Positions 42,581 to 53,412 are shown, counted from the first letter of the stretch. The stretch is 64,000 bases of DNA from Plotosus lineatus (GCA_024760905.1 CM045746.1:4588501-4652500), one strand, 5' to 3'. Numbers and translations are program-made. Notes: generated from the sequence alone by a model not told the origin.

Positions 42581-43826
42581 GGCACAGCCCATGTCCACCC
42601 TCACGCCGGTCCCAAGCCCAGATAAATGCAGAGGGTTGCGTCAGAAAGGGGATGTGGAATAAAAGTGAGGGAAAGTGAGGAGGTCATTGAAGAGGATGAA
42701 GAATGGAAAGGCAGTTGGTACTGATGACATACCGAGGGAGGTATGGAAGTGTCTCGGAGAGGTAGCAGTAGATTTTCTGACAAGAACATTAAACAAGGTC
42801 TTAGAGAGTGAGAGGATGCCAGAGGAATGGAGAAGTGTGCTGGTGCCCATTTTTAAGAAAAGGAAGTCTGGAATGGCAGAGAAGTATGTTAGAGTGATGC
42901 AGGACATGTATGGGAGATGTAAGACAGTGGTGAGGTGTGCTGTCGGTGTGACAGAAGAGTTCAAGGTGGAGGTGGGACTGCATCAAGGGTCAGCTCTCAG
43001 CCCCTTCTTGTTTGCTATGGTGATGGACAGGCTGACAGACGAGGTTAGACAAGATTCCCCATGGACTATGATGTTTGCAGAGGACATTGTGATCTGTTGA
43101 TCTGTAGTGAGAGCAGAGGACATGCTCTGGAAAGGAGGGGAATGAAGGTTAACCTCAGTAAATCAGAATACATGTGTGTGAACGGCAAGGACCCAAGAGG
43201 AATGGTGAGATGACGGGAGCAGAGATAAGGAGGGTGAAGGATTTTAAGTACTTATTGTCAACAATCGGGAGCAATGGAGAGTGTGGAAAAGAGGTGAAGA
43301 AGAGTGTGCAGGCAGGTTGGAATGGCTGGAGAAAAGTGTCCGGTGTGATGTGTGATAGGAAGGTATCGGCAATAATGAAAGGAACAGTGTACAAGATGGT
43401 GTTGAGGCCAGAGATGTTGTATGGTTAGAAACAGTGGCGCTGGGGAAAAGACAGAAGGCAGAGCTGGAGGTAGCAGAGATGAAAATGTTGAAGTTCTCTT
43501 TGGGAGCAAGAGGATGGATAAGATCAGGAATGAGCACATCAGAGGGACAACACATGATGTTTTGGAGACAAAGTGAGAGAGGCCAGATTGAGATGGTTTG
43601 GACATGTACAGAGGAGGGATAGTGAGTATATTGGCAGTAGGATGCTGAGGTTGGAACTACCAGGCAGAAGGCCTGCAGGAAGACTAAAGAGACGATTCAT
43701 GGATGTGGTGAAGGAGGACATGAAGGCAGTTGGTATAAGAGAAGATGCAGAGGATAGGGTGAGATGGAAGCAGATGATTCGCTGTGGCGGCCCCTGAAGG
43801 GAACAGCTGAAAGGAAAGGAGGAAGA
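42581..43826 (+). mobile_element. RTE LINE, internally deleted (copy 5)
   Basis: Has the RTE 5' end (cctcacgccggtcccaagcc, gcagagggttgcgtcag) joined directly to the RT region, and the normal 3' end (gctgtggcggcccctgaagg). The endonuclease and linker are absent. A second deletion of about 200 bases is near 42857. Confidence 0.9.
42675..43797 (+). pseudogene. RTE reverse transcriptase remnant
   Basis: KRMKNGKAVGTDDIPREVWK, then a jump from VLVPIFKK to RKSGMAEKYVRVMQDMYGRC. Next are [20 protein letters not shown] and MMFAEDIVIC (the second Asp of FADD is kept, the first is Glu). Frame changes near 43105, 43212, 43425 and 43520 follow. The C-terminus is RFMDVVKEDMKAVG. Confidence 0.88.
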
Positions 43827-43859
43827 TGGGGCAGTGGTGGAAGATGAGGCATATAAATG

Positions 43860-44150
43860 GGCAGTGGTGGTCTAGTGGATAGGGCGCAGGATCGATGATC
43901 CTAAGGTTGGGGGTTCGAGTCCCCACAGGGTTGTCACTGTCCCCCCCAGTGTCTATGGTGAGAGGCATGTAAAAGAACCATTGCTGACTTTCGTAAAGAG
44001 CCGTCAGTATGTTCCTATCTTGCTAAAAAGGGTTGTGACAGGAAGGGCATCCGACGTAAAAACCTATGACAGAACAAATGTGCGAATCACAGGATTCGCT
44101 GTGGCGACTCCCGAGAAAAGGGAAAAACCCAAAAGGAAGAAAGAAAGAAA
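43860..44150 (+). mobile_element. Family A SINE, full length, internal deletion
   Basis: Head gcagtggtggtctagtggat and gggggttcgagtcccc; middle shortened at cccccagtgtctatggtgag; tail ggaagggcatccgacgtaaa, gattcgctgtggcgactccc, aaaaggaagaaagaaagaaa. Confidence 0.9.
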
Positions 44151-44154
44151 TATA

Positions 44155-45162
44155 CTAGTCCTTCTCAAAAAATTAGCATATTTCATCCGATCCTTAAAAA
44201 AAACAAACAAAAAAAAAAAACGTGTTTTTAATACAAAAAAAGTCAATCTTCAAATAATTATGTTCAGTTCTGCACTCAATACTTGATCAGGAATTCTTTT
44301 GCAGAAATGACTGCTTCAATGCGGCGCGGCATGGAGGCAATCAGCCTGTGGCACTGCTGAGGTGTTATGGAGGCCCAGGATGCTTCGATAGCGGCCTTAA
44401 GCTCATCCACAGTGTCGGGTCTGGTGTCTCTCAACTTTCTCTTCACAATATCCCACAGATTCTCTATGGGCTTCAGGTCAGGAGAGTCGGCAGGCCGATT
44501 GAGCACAGTAATACCATGGTCAGTAAACCATTTAGCAGTGGTTTTGGCACTGTGAGCAGGTGCCAGGTCGTGCTGAAAAATGAAAATCTTCATCTCCATA
44601 AAGCTTTTCAGCAGATGGAAGCATGAAGTGCTCCAAAATCTCCTAATCGCTCGCTGCATTGACCCCGCCCTTGATAAAACACAGTGGACCAACACCAGCA
44701 GCTGACATGGCACCCCAGACCATCACTGACTGTGGGTATTTGACACTGGACTTCAGGCATTTTGGCATTTCCTTCACCCTCTTGCGTGAGGGTGGCAATG
44801 ATGGCCTTCTGGACAGCAGTCGGGTCGGCAGTCTTACCCATGATTGCGGTTTTGAGGAAAGAACCAGGCTGGAAGTTTTTAAAAGCCTCAGGAATCTTTT
44901 GCAGGTGTTTAGAGTTAATTTGTTGATTCAGATGATTAGGTTAATAGCTCGTTTAGACTACCTTTTCATGATATGCTAATTTTTTGAGACAGGAATTTTG
45001 GGTTTTCATGATCATCAAAATCATCAGTATTAAAACAATAAAAGACCTGAAATATTTCAGTTGATGTGCAATGAATCTAAAATATATTAAAGTTTAATTT
45101 TTATCAGTACATTACAGAAAACAATGAACTTTATCACAATATGCTAATTTTTTGAGGACTAG
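44155..45162 (-). mobile_element. Tc1/mariner element, copy 3
   Basis: Ends ctagtccttctcaaaaaatt and ttttgaggactag. The left TIR is shortened and rich in A runs (44196-44220). TA precedes it; TG follows. Same family as copies 1 and 2. Confidence 0.9.
44276..44841 (-). pseudogene. Tc1 transposase, copy 3, deleted
   Basis: N-terminal MGKTADPTAVQKAIIATLTQ is joined, after a deletion of most of the DNA-binding region, to PEVQCQIPTVS in a shifted frame. The second catalytic motif FIFQHDLAPAHSAKTTAKWF and Glu motif DLKPIENLWDIVKRKLRD are intact, but the first Asp motif (DESKF) is lost. A frameshift occurs near 44590. Confidence 0.9.
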
Positions 45163-45166
45163 TGTG

Positions 45167-45171
<5 letters not shown>

Positions 45172-45245
<74 letters not shown>

Positions 45246-45246
45246 C
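45172..45246. repeat. (TA)n microsatellite
   Basis: About 35 TA units with one AAT interruption. Confidence 0.97.
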
Positions 45247-45256
45247 TTCTTCTATA

Positions 45257-45357
45257 ATCACCTGAAGAGAGAGGATGGTTTCACCACCCCTCGAAACAGA
45301 TCTGTAGTGATAAATGGAGTTTCAATAGAAAGTCTTTGACCTGTCCTTTTATTTTTA
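45257..45357 (+). repeat. Dispersed 100-bp repeat, copy 1
   Basis: aatcacctgaagagagagga, accacccctcgaaacagatc and gtttcaatagaaagtctttg recur at 53222-53325. Each copy lies beside a TA microsatellite. The family is not identified. Confidence 0.85.
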
Positions 45358-45362
45358 TTGTA

Positions 45363-45450
45363 TAAATATATATATAACTCTCAGGGGATTAGATTTTAAA
45401 ATATGTCTTTTTTTTTTGGCTCTCTTAGTCAAAAAGGTTCTCGACCCCTG
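45363..45450 (+). mobile_element. hAT-A opposite end, second copy
   Basis: actctcaggggattagattt ... cttagtcaaaaaggttctcg, ending acccctg; same as 36376-36451. Confidence 0.6.
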
Positions 45451-45719
45451 GTTTCAAGTATTTGAAATTAAAACTCAGCCCACTGTAGGCCTATAACTGT
45501 AAATTATATTTTTAAAATTATTTTAATTATTAATTTTCATAAGGTTCTCTTTAAAAATATTTCTTCCAGGAGACATCAATTTTTTTTGTAAGTATAACCT
45601 CAAACCTTTTGGGGGCTTCGCCCCCCTGAACCCTCCAGCAAGGGTGCTGCCTCCACACCCAAGCAGGGGGCCTTGACCCCTGCCAATTTTTCCTTTTTCC
45701 ATAAAGGTCTGTTCTCATC

Positions 45720-45768
<49 letters not shown>

Positions 45769-46026
45769 TAGTGTGTGTGTGTTTGGAATAAACAACAATG
45801 GGTAAATAAATACTGTAAATAGGTCTCTGTGTTTCCCATTTGGTGTGAAATCAGGAAAGAATAACCATTTTTCCTTTCACTCGCTGATTTCTGCTTTCCT
45901 TCGCTAATAGCATGATCTGCCTTGTTCGTGTAATTATTTGTTCAATGAGTTCATGGTGTGTGATACTTCATAAATTTAAGTATTAAGCTTGTTATGTAAC
46001 CACATTAATAATTTTGTCTTCATCAG
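45451..46026. other. AT-rich stretch with a G/C hairpin and a GT/AT microsatellite
   Basis: Near 45607-45626 gggggcttcgcccccc forms a short hairpin with a TTC loop, in a G/C-rich patch to about 45690. (GT)n(AT)n at 45722-45768. No coding region. Confidence 0.6.
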
Positions 46027-46390
46027 TGCATGGGCAGCAGGGTGGTGGACTGATTAGCACATCTACGTCACAGCAAGAAGTTCCTGGGTTCGAGTCCCAG
46101 GTTCACATGTTTCTAAGTGAGGTTTGCATGTCCTTCCTGTTCTGACTTAGGTTTCCTCCGGGTATTCCAGTTACCCCCTCCAGTCCCAAGACATGCACGT
46201 TACACTGGTTGTCTGTTCCAGATTGACTGTAGTAGATGTGGATATGGGTGGGAATGGTTCTCCGTGTGTTGGAAGTGTAATGGACTGGTGAGCTGTTCAG
46301 GATGTCGCCCACCTTTTGCCACGTGTCGGTTGAGATGGGCACATCCTCCCCACTACCCCAGTAGCAGGAATAAGCTGCTCAGCATATGAG
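46027..46390 (+). mobile_element. V-SINE-like SINE (family V), near full length
   Basis: Head gcagggtggtggactgatta and cctgggttcgagtcccaggt (A and B boxes). Body tttcctccgggtattccagt, gactgtagtagatgtg and gtgtaatggactggtgagct; tail ggttgagatgggcacatcct with a degenerate end. Confidence 0.82.
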
Positions 46391-46625
46391 TAAGGATCAT
46401 TTTATTCTTAACTTTCACAATGAGATACAAGGCTTGTCTGAAAGTGGAGGGGAAAACGAGAGAAAACACTGCACAGGCTTGTCATTTTACTTTAATCAGG
46501 ACCGTGATAGAATACGGTACACAGCAGTTCTGACCACACTGTGTTGTTTCATTCATTTAGTGGTGAAATGCGGTACTGCAGTCGTGCTCAAGAAATAAAA
46601 AAAAAAGCGCAGAATATTGCATTGA

Positions 46626-46645
46626 ACTCAATTTCCCAGCATGCA
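46626..46645 (+). promoter_or_regulatory. ZNF143/THAP11-like element of the two-exon gene
   Basis: actcaatttcccagcatgca is close to the vertebrate promoter consensus ACTACAATTCCCAGCATGC. It lies about 100 bases before the start codon, in a CpG-rich tract (46640-46930) typical of constitutively active promoters. Confidence 0.65.
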
Positions 46646-46728
46646 TTTCTCCACACGCAATCGCGCGCCTTTCCATTTTGTTCCTCCCCAAAGCAGAGCA
46701 GCGTCGTTGTTGTTGTCGTGGGATAATA

Positions 46729-47442
46729 ATGGCGGCAGCTGGAGGCGGATTGCCTGCCTCGGTTGTCTTCGCGGGCGCAAACCCGTCTACCCCGGCACGG
46801 TGTCGCTTTCCGGCGCGGCCGTGGGCGCCTCGCGGTCGTCAGAAATCCGGGAGACGTTTGAGGGTCGGTCGACGGTGTCTGGAAACGGTGGCGGCGGGCG
46901 GCCTGACAGAGCCGAGGCCCGTTAACGTTGAGCTTACGCTGCAAGAAGATCCGACTTTATTGCGCGTGCTGCGGCTTAGTGAGCGGCTTGCACGCCAGAA
47001 TGACGCGGGTTTCTCCACGAGTGACAGTGATGAGGATGAGGTAGGTTACGGAAATAAGTAAATTCTGCCCTACTTTCTCTTTGTTTTCATTTTTCACGTG
47101 CCGCCTGGTATGCTAGTTAATCCGTATAAGCTAGCATACGGTGCATTCGGATTTCTGAAGAGCTGATGAGTGAACAGAACATATTCAGTGAGACCCACGG
47201 ACCAGCACAAGCATGGGAATATTACAAGAGCAAAAACGCCATATTCTGATTGCTTTGCCTGAAACGGGTCGGTTTTCAACTTTGTGCGCGCGCTCTGGCT
47301 ACTTGTTTGGTCATGCTGAGGTGAAATGTATGGTCCCCATAACTATCAATCTTGTCACGCACACGGCATCATTTCGACTTGTGTATTAACTCCTTTTCAG
47401 GATGTGAAGCGCCAACGAAATGCTCTGGAAGACCTTGTGTGA
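46729..47442 (+). CDS. Small two-exon host gene, 117-residue protein of unknown function
   Basis: Exon 1 (46729-47040) starts with ATG in a strong context (A at -3, G at +4) and is a whole number of codons. The intron 47041-47400 has GTAGGT...CTCCTTTTCAG. Exon 2 (47401-47442) adds 13 codons and TGA. The protein has an Ala/Gly start, an Arg-rich stretch (PRGRQKSGRRLRVGRR, residues about 35-50), a probable helix VELTLQEDPTLLRVLRLSER (about 67-86), then a Ser/Asp/Glu tract (STSDSDEDED) and the C-terminus VKRQRNALEDLV. The acidic tract fits casein-kinase-2 sites; a nuclear location is only a guess. I do not recognise the family. Clean splice sites, a CpG promoter and a poly(A) signal argue for a real gene. 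Confidence 0.78.
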
Positions 47443-47565
47443 CGTCACTGGTGGTTGATTTGTATGCTGGTACTGTGTCATAATAGATTGCAAACAGTTT
47501 TCCTTGCAAAAGGAAGAGGTTTAATTTTGCGTCTGATTTCAATAAACTTGTTAAATATTTACAAA
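47443..47565 (+). other. 3' UTR of the two-exon gene with poly(A) signal
   Basis: AATAAA at 47541-47546, 100 bases after the stop, followed by a T/A-rich stretch. A CRE-like tgacgtca overlaps the stop codon (47440-47447). Confidence 0.7.
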
Positions 47566-48460
47566 AATTAATTTTTATTCATGTCACTACACATAAAGCT
47601 CTTACACAGAATGCGAAAGTTTCTAGAAAGAAGTGACTCAATATCAGGAAGAGAACGTTACATTTAATGCTCGTTTAAAAACCGAGGGAGAGGGGCGGGA
47701 CACAGCGCTGAGAGATGATTGGTCGGAGCAGAAATCAGAGGTCATTGATTGGTTGTATTCAGTGCAACGAGTCATGTGTGAGATGTTCAGGGTAAGTTAA
47801 ATGAACACGTTGAAAGAACGTCTGAGAGTCGGTGACATGGTTCGTATTGTAAATATTTCGCAGTGTATGCCCATGGCCTGATGTTACCAGATGTGAGAGA
47901 GATTTGGCCTGACGGTGGTGGTTTGAATTGCACAATTGCTTGGGTTAAAGAAGGGGGTGATCAAGTCAGTGATTGGTGAGTGACCTTCCTAAAGGTTTTA
48001 ACTCCATGGGTGCAAGTTTTCCAGCATATGCCGGAAATTCTGGTTTTCCCAAGACTGAATTAACTATTTTTCTAATTTGTATAAATCCGTTGAAAATTTT
48101 CGGATCCACGCAATCTACCATGCATACTCAGTTACTGAAATTAGAGAAAGCAAAGAGAGTTGCAAAATGAATAAAAAACCCAATCCAGAAATGAAAGAGA
48201 ACTCTCAGCTCTGCTGGTGATTCACATCAGTACAAAAGAATCAAGACAAAGTGACAACTGTAACCATTCTATGACAGATATTTTGTCAGACTATTAACTG
48301 TCATCACAAACATTTTATGTATATGACCTGGAATATTCCATGGAAGTATTCAGATATCTGATATAATAGATGAAATTGTGTTGATGTTTCTTTTCGTGTG
48401 TTGATATAAATGGATATATATTCTTTGCAGAATTCACTAAGCGTCATCACAAAGGTTGCA
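47566..48460. other. Intergenic; contains a piece of the 61525-type Tigger element
   Basis: 48107-48240 (gcaatctaccatgcatactc, gcaaagagagttgcaaaatg, aaagagaactctcagctctg) matches interior sequence of the Tigger elements at 53640 and 61725. The rest (47566-48100) has no recognised gene. Confidence 0.7.
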
Positions 48461-48735
48461 GTTTCTTCTTTTCCTTTCTGCTTTTCCCTTTATCAGGGGT
48501 CGCTACAGCGAACAATTCGCACGTTTGATTTGGCATAAATTTTTACGTCGGATGCCCTTTCTGACACAACCCTTTAGCAAGGGGCAGAAACCTACTGACG
48601 GATTTGCAGCCTACTCTTTACGAAAGTCAGCAATAGTTCTTTTACATGAACCTCTCACCATGGACAGTGAGACACATGGCCAGCCTTTGATAAAGCGATC
48701 CAGCACCCTATACCACCAGGCGACTACTGCTCTTC
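48461..48735 (-). mobile_element. Family A SINE, reverse
   Basis: Tail cttttcctttctgcttttcc and ggggtcgctacagcgaac at the left; gaaagtcagcaatagttctt; head ccctataccaccaggcgact at the right. Part of the region between middle and head is deleted. Confidence 0.88.
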
Positions 48736-49055
48736 CTGCAATTTATCATGTCTTGATTGATTTGATTACTTATCAAATAAAAACTGAAATTAAAAATTGT
48801 AGGCTTTTTAATTTTTACAGTTTGGTTATTTACAGTTGAGAATGGATCAAAACAAGCTGCATTACAGACGCTCCCCGATTTGCGTTTTAGTTCGGTTCCG
48901 GACGGCTGAACGTAAGGTGAAAAAAAAACAAAAAAACGTAAGTTGTTACTGTATGTTCAAGTGACCTATGACGTTCATACTGCACTATACATCCATTACT
49001 AAATCCCTAAATCAATTATAAACATAAAATTGAAAAACAATATAATATCAAGTAA

Positions 49056-49410
49056 TGTCTGTCTTCCTTTTGGCTTTCTCCCTTTTCCTCGGGAGTCGCC
49101 ACAGCGAATCATCTAATTCGCATGTTTGATTTGGCAGAGGTTTTTACGTCGGCTGCCCTTCCTATCACAACCCTTTTTAGCAAGGGACAGAAACACGCTG
49201 ATGACTTTGCAGCTTACTCTTTACGAAAGTCTGCAATGGTTCTTTTACATGCCTCACACCATAGACAGTGAGAGACATGGCCCGCCTTTAATAACCCAGT
49301 CAGCTGCACTTGGGGGGGGGCAGTGACAACCTTGTGGAGAGTGGGACTCGAACCCCCAACCTTTGGATCAGCGATCCAGCGTCCTATACCGCTAGACCAC
49401 CACTGCCCCC
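49056..49410 (-). mobile_element. Family A SINE, full length, in the Tigger element
   Basis: Left tail gtctgtcttccttttggctt; right head accgctagaccaccactgcc. Near-identical atatcaagtaat (left) and atatcaaataat (right) flank it, as target duplications should. The SINE tail joins a segment like RTE copy 1 bases 3966-4023 to one like 6984-7030, i.e. both LINE ends with the interior removed. Confidence 0.92.
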
Positions 49411-49550
49411 TAAATATATCAAATAATATCAACATTAATTTCAAATATATTAAATTCAAGCAAAATAATTTCAAATAGATACATTTTAATAAAATTCACT
49501 CGTCAAATATTAAATACCATATCAAATATAACCTTTAATATGCTCTGTGA

Positions 49551-49748
49551 TGCGCTCTTTCTGCTTGTAAATGGTTTCGATGGTCGACGGAGCCATTTGG
49601 AAGAAACGTGCAACATTCATGTGTTTTTCACCAGCATCAAGTTTCTTGATTGATTGAAATTCATAATTTTCTTCGTTTCTAATGAGATGGCTTGCCGCTT
49701 TTTCTGATTACCACTATCACTAGTAGGCTTACGCTTCTGACCAACCAT
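49551..49748 (-). pseudogene. Tigger transposase N-terminus (CENP-B/Psq helix-turn-helix)
   Basis: ATG at 49748. Reads MVGQKRKPTSDSGNQKKRQA, ISLETKKIMNF, then after a one-base shift KKLDAGEKHMNVARFFQMAP and STIETIYKQKERIT. The pattern (start, basic tract, ISLE.K...I, LDAGEK...VAR.f.m.pSTI.tI) is that of human Tigger and CENP-B proteins. The rest of the transposase is deleted. Confidence 0.85.
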
Positions 49749-50016
49749 TGTTGCTTAGGGTTACAAAAGTTCGCAAAACAGGGTAAACACAAAGATCACA
49801 GAGACGACATCTAAACACAAGGGTAACATGCAGTGAACTGGAAAGAAGGAGGGGCACGTTCAGTCTGTCGTTTGTAAATAATGGACGCAGTGTTATTGCG
49901 GCAGTACGTCAGCGTACTACGTCTCATACTAAACTCAAAATGTACATAATTAAAAAAAAACCCAACCAAAAGAAAAATACGTAAAATGAATGAACGTAAG
50001 TCTGGGAGTGTCTGTA

Positions 50017-50767
50017 TTTGTTATATCAGGCATATTTATGGTGGAAGGAAAAACTTCCACTATAAGTGAGATTTAATAGAAACCGATACCTGATTCCTTA
50101 CTTCAATGCAGTGGTGCACACTATATACATAAAAAAAATGTTTACAGAGAGGTCAGTTGGGAGCTGTTAAGATTGTTCAACAAAATATGTCTTGTAATTT
50201 AAATAAAAAATATTTATTTTGCATATATAAATATATGAATTTGCAGATTGTATATTGCTTTAAATGTTGGTAAAAGGTTGCATGAGAGACAGTCATTTTA
50301 ACTTGTGATTTAAAAATTTTTTCCGAGCCCAAATGGGGTGCAACCCCCCCAGCCCCCATGGCTATGCCATGGCTATGCCATGCCTGTCTCACTACATCAG
50401 ACTTTTCAGGTTTTTCAAGATTTCTACCTTGCACCCATGTAGCTCTAACCCTAATACGGCTTATCTGACAAATCAAATTGTAAGTCTTGGGTGTTGATTA
50501 GTTTATTGGCTGGTTAGGTGGGCATAATTGTAGTCGGAAGGTAGATCACCTGGAACAGGATGGGGCTCGCCTAAATTAAAGGCATGTGCCACTGCTGAAG
50601 TAGGTGTATGTTTCTAAAGTCTGTTTGATAGTGCAGTGAAATCAGAGACCTCTTTACAGCTGTATACTCCATGTTAAGAGTACAACTGGGTGATGTATCA
50701 AAAAGTTATTGTTATGACGTAATTTGTATCATTTGCCAGTTAAACATTTTTCAATTTATCAGAAATA
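50017..50767. other. AT-rich intergenic region, nothing recognised
   Basis: No gene. A short run of tandem ccatggctatgccatggcta lies near 50367-50390. Confidence 0.55.
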
Positions 50768-51039
50768 CAGGGATCCCTGGCTACTTCCTAACTTCAATTA
50801 ATGCGGCTTCAGCGCATCGCAATTTTTAAAAAATATAATAAATATTCATCAAATTAAAAAAAAAAAAGGAAATTAAGGAATAATAGGGGAAAAAATTATG
50901 GAAAATGTCAAAAAAACATGCCCAATTGTGCAAAAAACCAACCCAAAATCTTACATCAAAACTGGATACATTTTTGCATCCGTCTGTGTGCATATGTATG
51001 TATGTATGTCATCTTCTTCGTATCATCTGTATGTGTGTG
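50768..51039 (+). mobile_element. MITE family 3, plus copy
   Basis: Starts TA then cagggatccctggctacttc; includes attaatgcggcttcagcgca and ccaacccaaaatcttacatc. Same family as 37924 and 42290. Confidence 0.82.
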
Positions 51040-51041
51040 TA

Positions 51042-51150
51042 CAGACGCTCCCCAGCTTAATAACGACTTGGGTTCAGCCTCACTGTTCTTAGATGAAGTG
51101 TTACAGGGCATTCTTGAGAGGGAAATGTATGTTTAATGCTTGTATAAGTA
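51042..51150 (+). mobile_element. Tigger-like left end (CAGACGCTCCCC type)
   Basis: cagacgctccccagcttaat after TA; about 100 bases remain, truncated. Confidence 0.7.
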
Positions 51151-51155
51151 ACCTA

Positions 51156-51360
51156 CAGTCATCCCTTGAATATCGCGGCTAATGTAGACAGATATTCGAA
51201 AAACCGCGAAGTAGGAATGCCCCTCCCATTTCTACCATGTTGTCTCGTTTTTGGTATTTATACAATATCAAGAAATGTATATTAAACGTTAGTTATATAC
51301 ATATGTAAATACTGTAATGTATGAATATTTAAATAGAATTTATATATAAATAGTACTGTA
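51156..51360 (+). mobile_element. Tigger-type MITE left end (CAGTCATCCCTTGAATATCG)
   Basis: cagtcatcccttgaatatcg then cggctaatgtagacagatat, preceded by TA. The right end was not found. Confidence 0.6.
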
Positions 51361-51368
51361 CTCACAGT

Positions 51369-51428
51369 GGTGGTCTAGTGGTATAGGGCACTGGATCGCT
51401 GATCCTAAGGTTGGGGGTTCGAGTCCCA
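51369..51428 (+). mobile_element. Family A SINE, head only
   Basis: agtggtggtctagtggtata and tgggggttcgagtcccatg: both Pol III boxes, no body. It faces the reverse copy at 51530-51883. Confidence 0.85.
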
Positions 51429-51529
51429 TGTAGCACGCCATTACAGCATTAATGAATCTACCGTGCGTTACAGCAAAAAAAATTAAGATCAAGCGGAGAA
51501 GAGCTATTGTCAGTGGTGAGAGAGAGATT

Positions 51530-51883
51530 TCCTTTCAGCTTTTCCCCATTTTCAGGGGTCGCCACAGCGAATGATTCGCATGTTTGATTTGGCATAGGGT
51601 TTTTTTTTTTAAATGTCGGATGCCCTTCCTGACACAACCCTTTAGCAAGGGACAGAAACATGCTGACTGCTTTGCAGCCTACTCTTTACGAAAGTCAGCA
51701 ATGGTTCTTTTACATGCCTCACACCATAGACAGTGAGAGACATGGCCTGCCTTTGATAACCCAGTTCGCTGCACTGGGTGGGGGTGGGGGGGTTCAGTGA
51801 CAACCTTGTGGAGAGTCGAACTCGAACCCTCAACCTTCGGATCAGCGATCGAGCACCCTATACCACTAGACCACCACTGCCCT
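51530..51883 (-). mobile_element. Family A SINE, full length, reverse
   Basis: Tail tttcagcttttccccatttt and ggggtcgccacagcgaatga; a T run at 51600-51613; head tataccactagaccaccact. Confidence 0.9.
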
Positions 51884-52211
51884 GCTTAATCAGACTTCAC
51901 CGCAGTCACTTCAAGATTTATTAAAATTACACTTAATGCTAACTTCATTTCTGTTTTGAAATAAATCTGTGACCATGTTTTTTTTTTTTTTTTTTACACA
52001 ATATTTACAACACTGGCCCTTATTTCAGATCGTTTAAATGTAAACATTTGAGATCAAGTACAAATGTTTCCACTGAATCTATAAAAGTTTCACAAACTGT
52101 TTTTTCTTTATACTCGCACCATGTTGTTGCACACCAGTGAACAGTGTTGTGCACAGACTTTACAGTAGCCTGCAATTAATTATTTAATTACAGACATATA
52201 TATGCCATATA

Positions 52212-53183
52212 AAGTAGACCCTTGACTATTTGCGGTTTTGCACTCGCAGTTTGAGTATTCACGGACTGCGGAGCAGCTCGCATGTGATTCAAATTCAGTC
52301 AATGGCTGTCCTCCTTCCTGCTGATTGGTTGAGGTGATGTCACTCTCCTTTTTCCTCATTCGCGCACAAGTTGGTAATGAGCCTTTTTTAGTGTGTTTTA
52401 ATTACCAGTTCTATGATGTCACTCAAATACCTGCTAAGCACCAGAAAAAGGTAATGAGGTTGGATGGCTCTTCTGAATAAATAAGACTTGTTGACAGTTT
52501 CCTCTGAAGTCACGTCATTGCTGAAGAGGAATACAGTAATCCTTTGAACTGTTGTAAAACACTCCACTATTAAAGTCTTTTTTAATTATTATTCCAGTAT
52601 ATGACCTAAGGTAATGTTTAAAGTGTTTGTGTGCTATATTTTATTTACTGTGGTGTAGCATGTTTCTCATTTTGTTTTGTTTATCCAATTTATTACATTT
52701 CTTGTTCTTTTATGTCCTTTTTGTTGTGGTCTGTGTTTTGGGGGACTTGGATTTTGGTGCTGTGCCTCTCACTAACTGTTTACTTCCTGAGGGGCGTGGC
52801 TGAGCTGCTCAGGAGAACACACCTGAATTCACTATTCTCATTTACTCCCAAGAAACAAAAGCAGGCTCAGCTCTGCGCCAGAGGATTAACTCACATCAAC
52901 ATCACCACTTCTTTGGTTTGTAACGCCTCTTACTCTATCACTCTAAAATTCTGTTTTGTACTTCGGCTCCGGCTGGGGGGGGGAGACTGTCTGTAGAATG
53001 TGTTTAAGGAGCATATTTTAGCGCATGTAATAGATACATAGTATTTTACTTACAGCTGCTCATTCGCGCATGTGACGTCATACATGGGAATTTACTTCCG
53101 GGTACAGAACTCGCGGATTATCTCGATTTGCCGGAGGGCGCGGAACCGAACCCCCGCGAATGGCGAATGTCAAGGGCCTACTG
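52212..53183. mobile_element. Tigger-type MITE (CAGTAGGCCCTTGAC...)
   Basis: Left aagtagacccttgactattt and right gcgaatgtcaagggcctactg are inverted, with internal cgcgga/tccgcg matches. An open frame at 52631-52996 on the plus strand is hydrophobic and T-rich and I regard it as non-coding. Confidence 0.75.
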
Positions 53184-53221
53184 TGTGTATGTGTACAGAA
53201 GAAATAATCACCTGAATCATT

Positions 53222-53325
53222 CTGTAATCACCTGAAGAGAGAGGATGGTTTCACCACCCCTCGAAACAGATCTGTAGTGAAAGTGAAGTTTCAATAGAAA
53301 GTCTTTGTCCTGTCCTTTTATTTTT
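53222..53325 (+). repeat. Dispersed 100-bp repeat, copy 2
   Basis: aatcacctgaagagagagga through gtttcaatagaaagtctttg; about 95% like 45257-45357. Confidence 0.85.
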
Positions 53326-53412
53326 ACTTATATTTGCTCTACGAAAAAGTATTGAGCACTCTCTTACAGAAGGATCTACTTAGAAAAATCTCTCTCTCTT
53401 TCTCTCTCTCTG

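Larger units (their letters stand above)
48865..50014 (-). mobile_element. Tigger-like element (TIR CAGACGCTCCCC) with a SINE inside
   Basis: The left end cagacgctccccgatttgcg and right end aacgtaagtctgggagtgtctg are inverted, with TA at 48863-48864 and 50015-50016. Three relatives start at 51042 and 61525 and end at about 54137. The transposase N-terminus is preserved on the minus strand. Confidence 0.88.

Noticed and set aside
45607..45626. G/C hairpin as a transcription terminator
   Set aside because: The window is eukaryotic; no T run or upstream gene fits an intrinsic terminator.
52631..52996. 121-residue hydrophobic ORF as a membrane protein gene
   Set aside because: It lies inside a TIR-bounded MITE, is T-rich, and has no family resemblance or gene signals.
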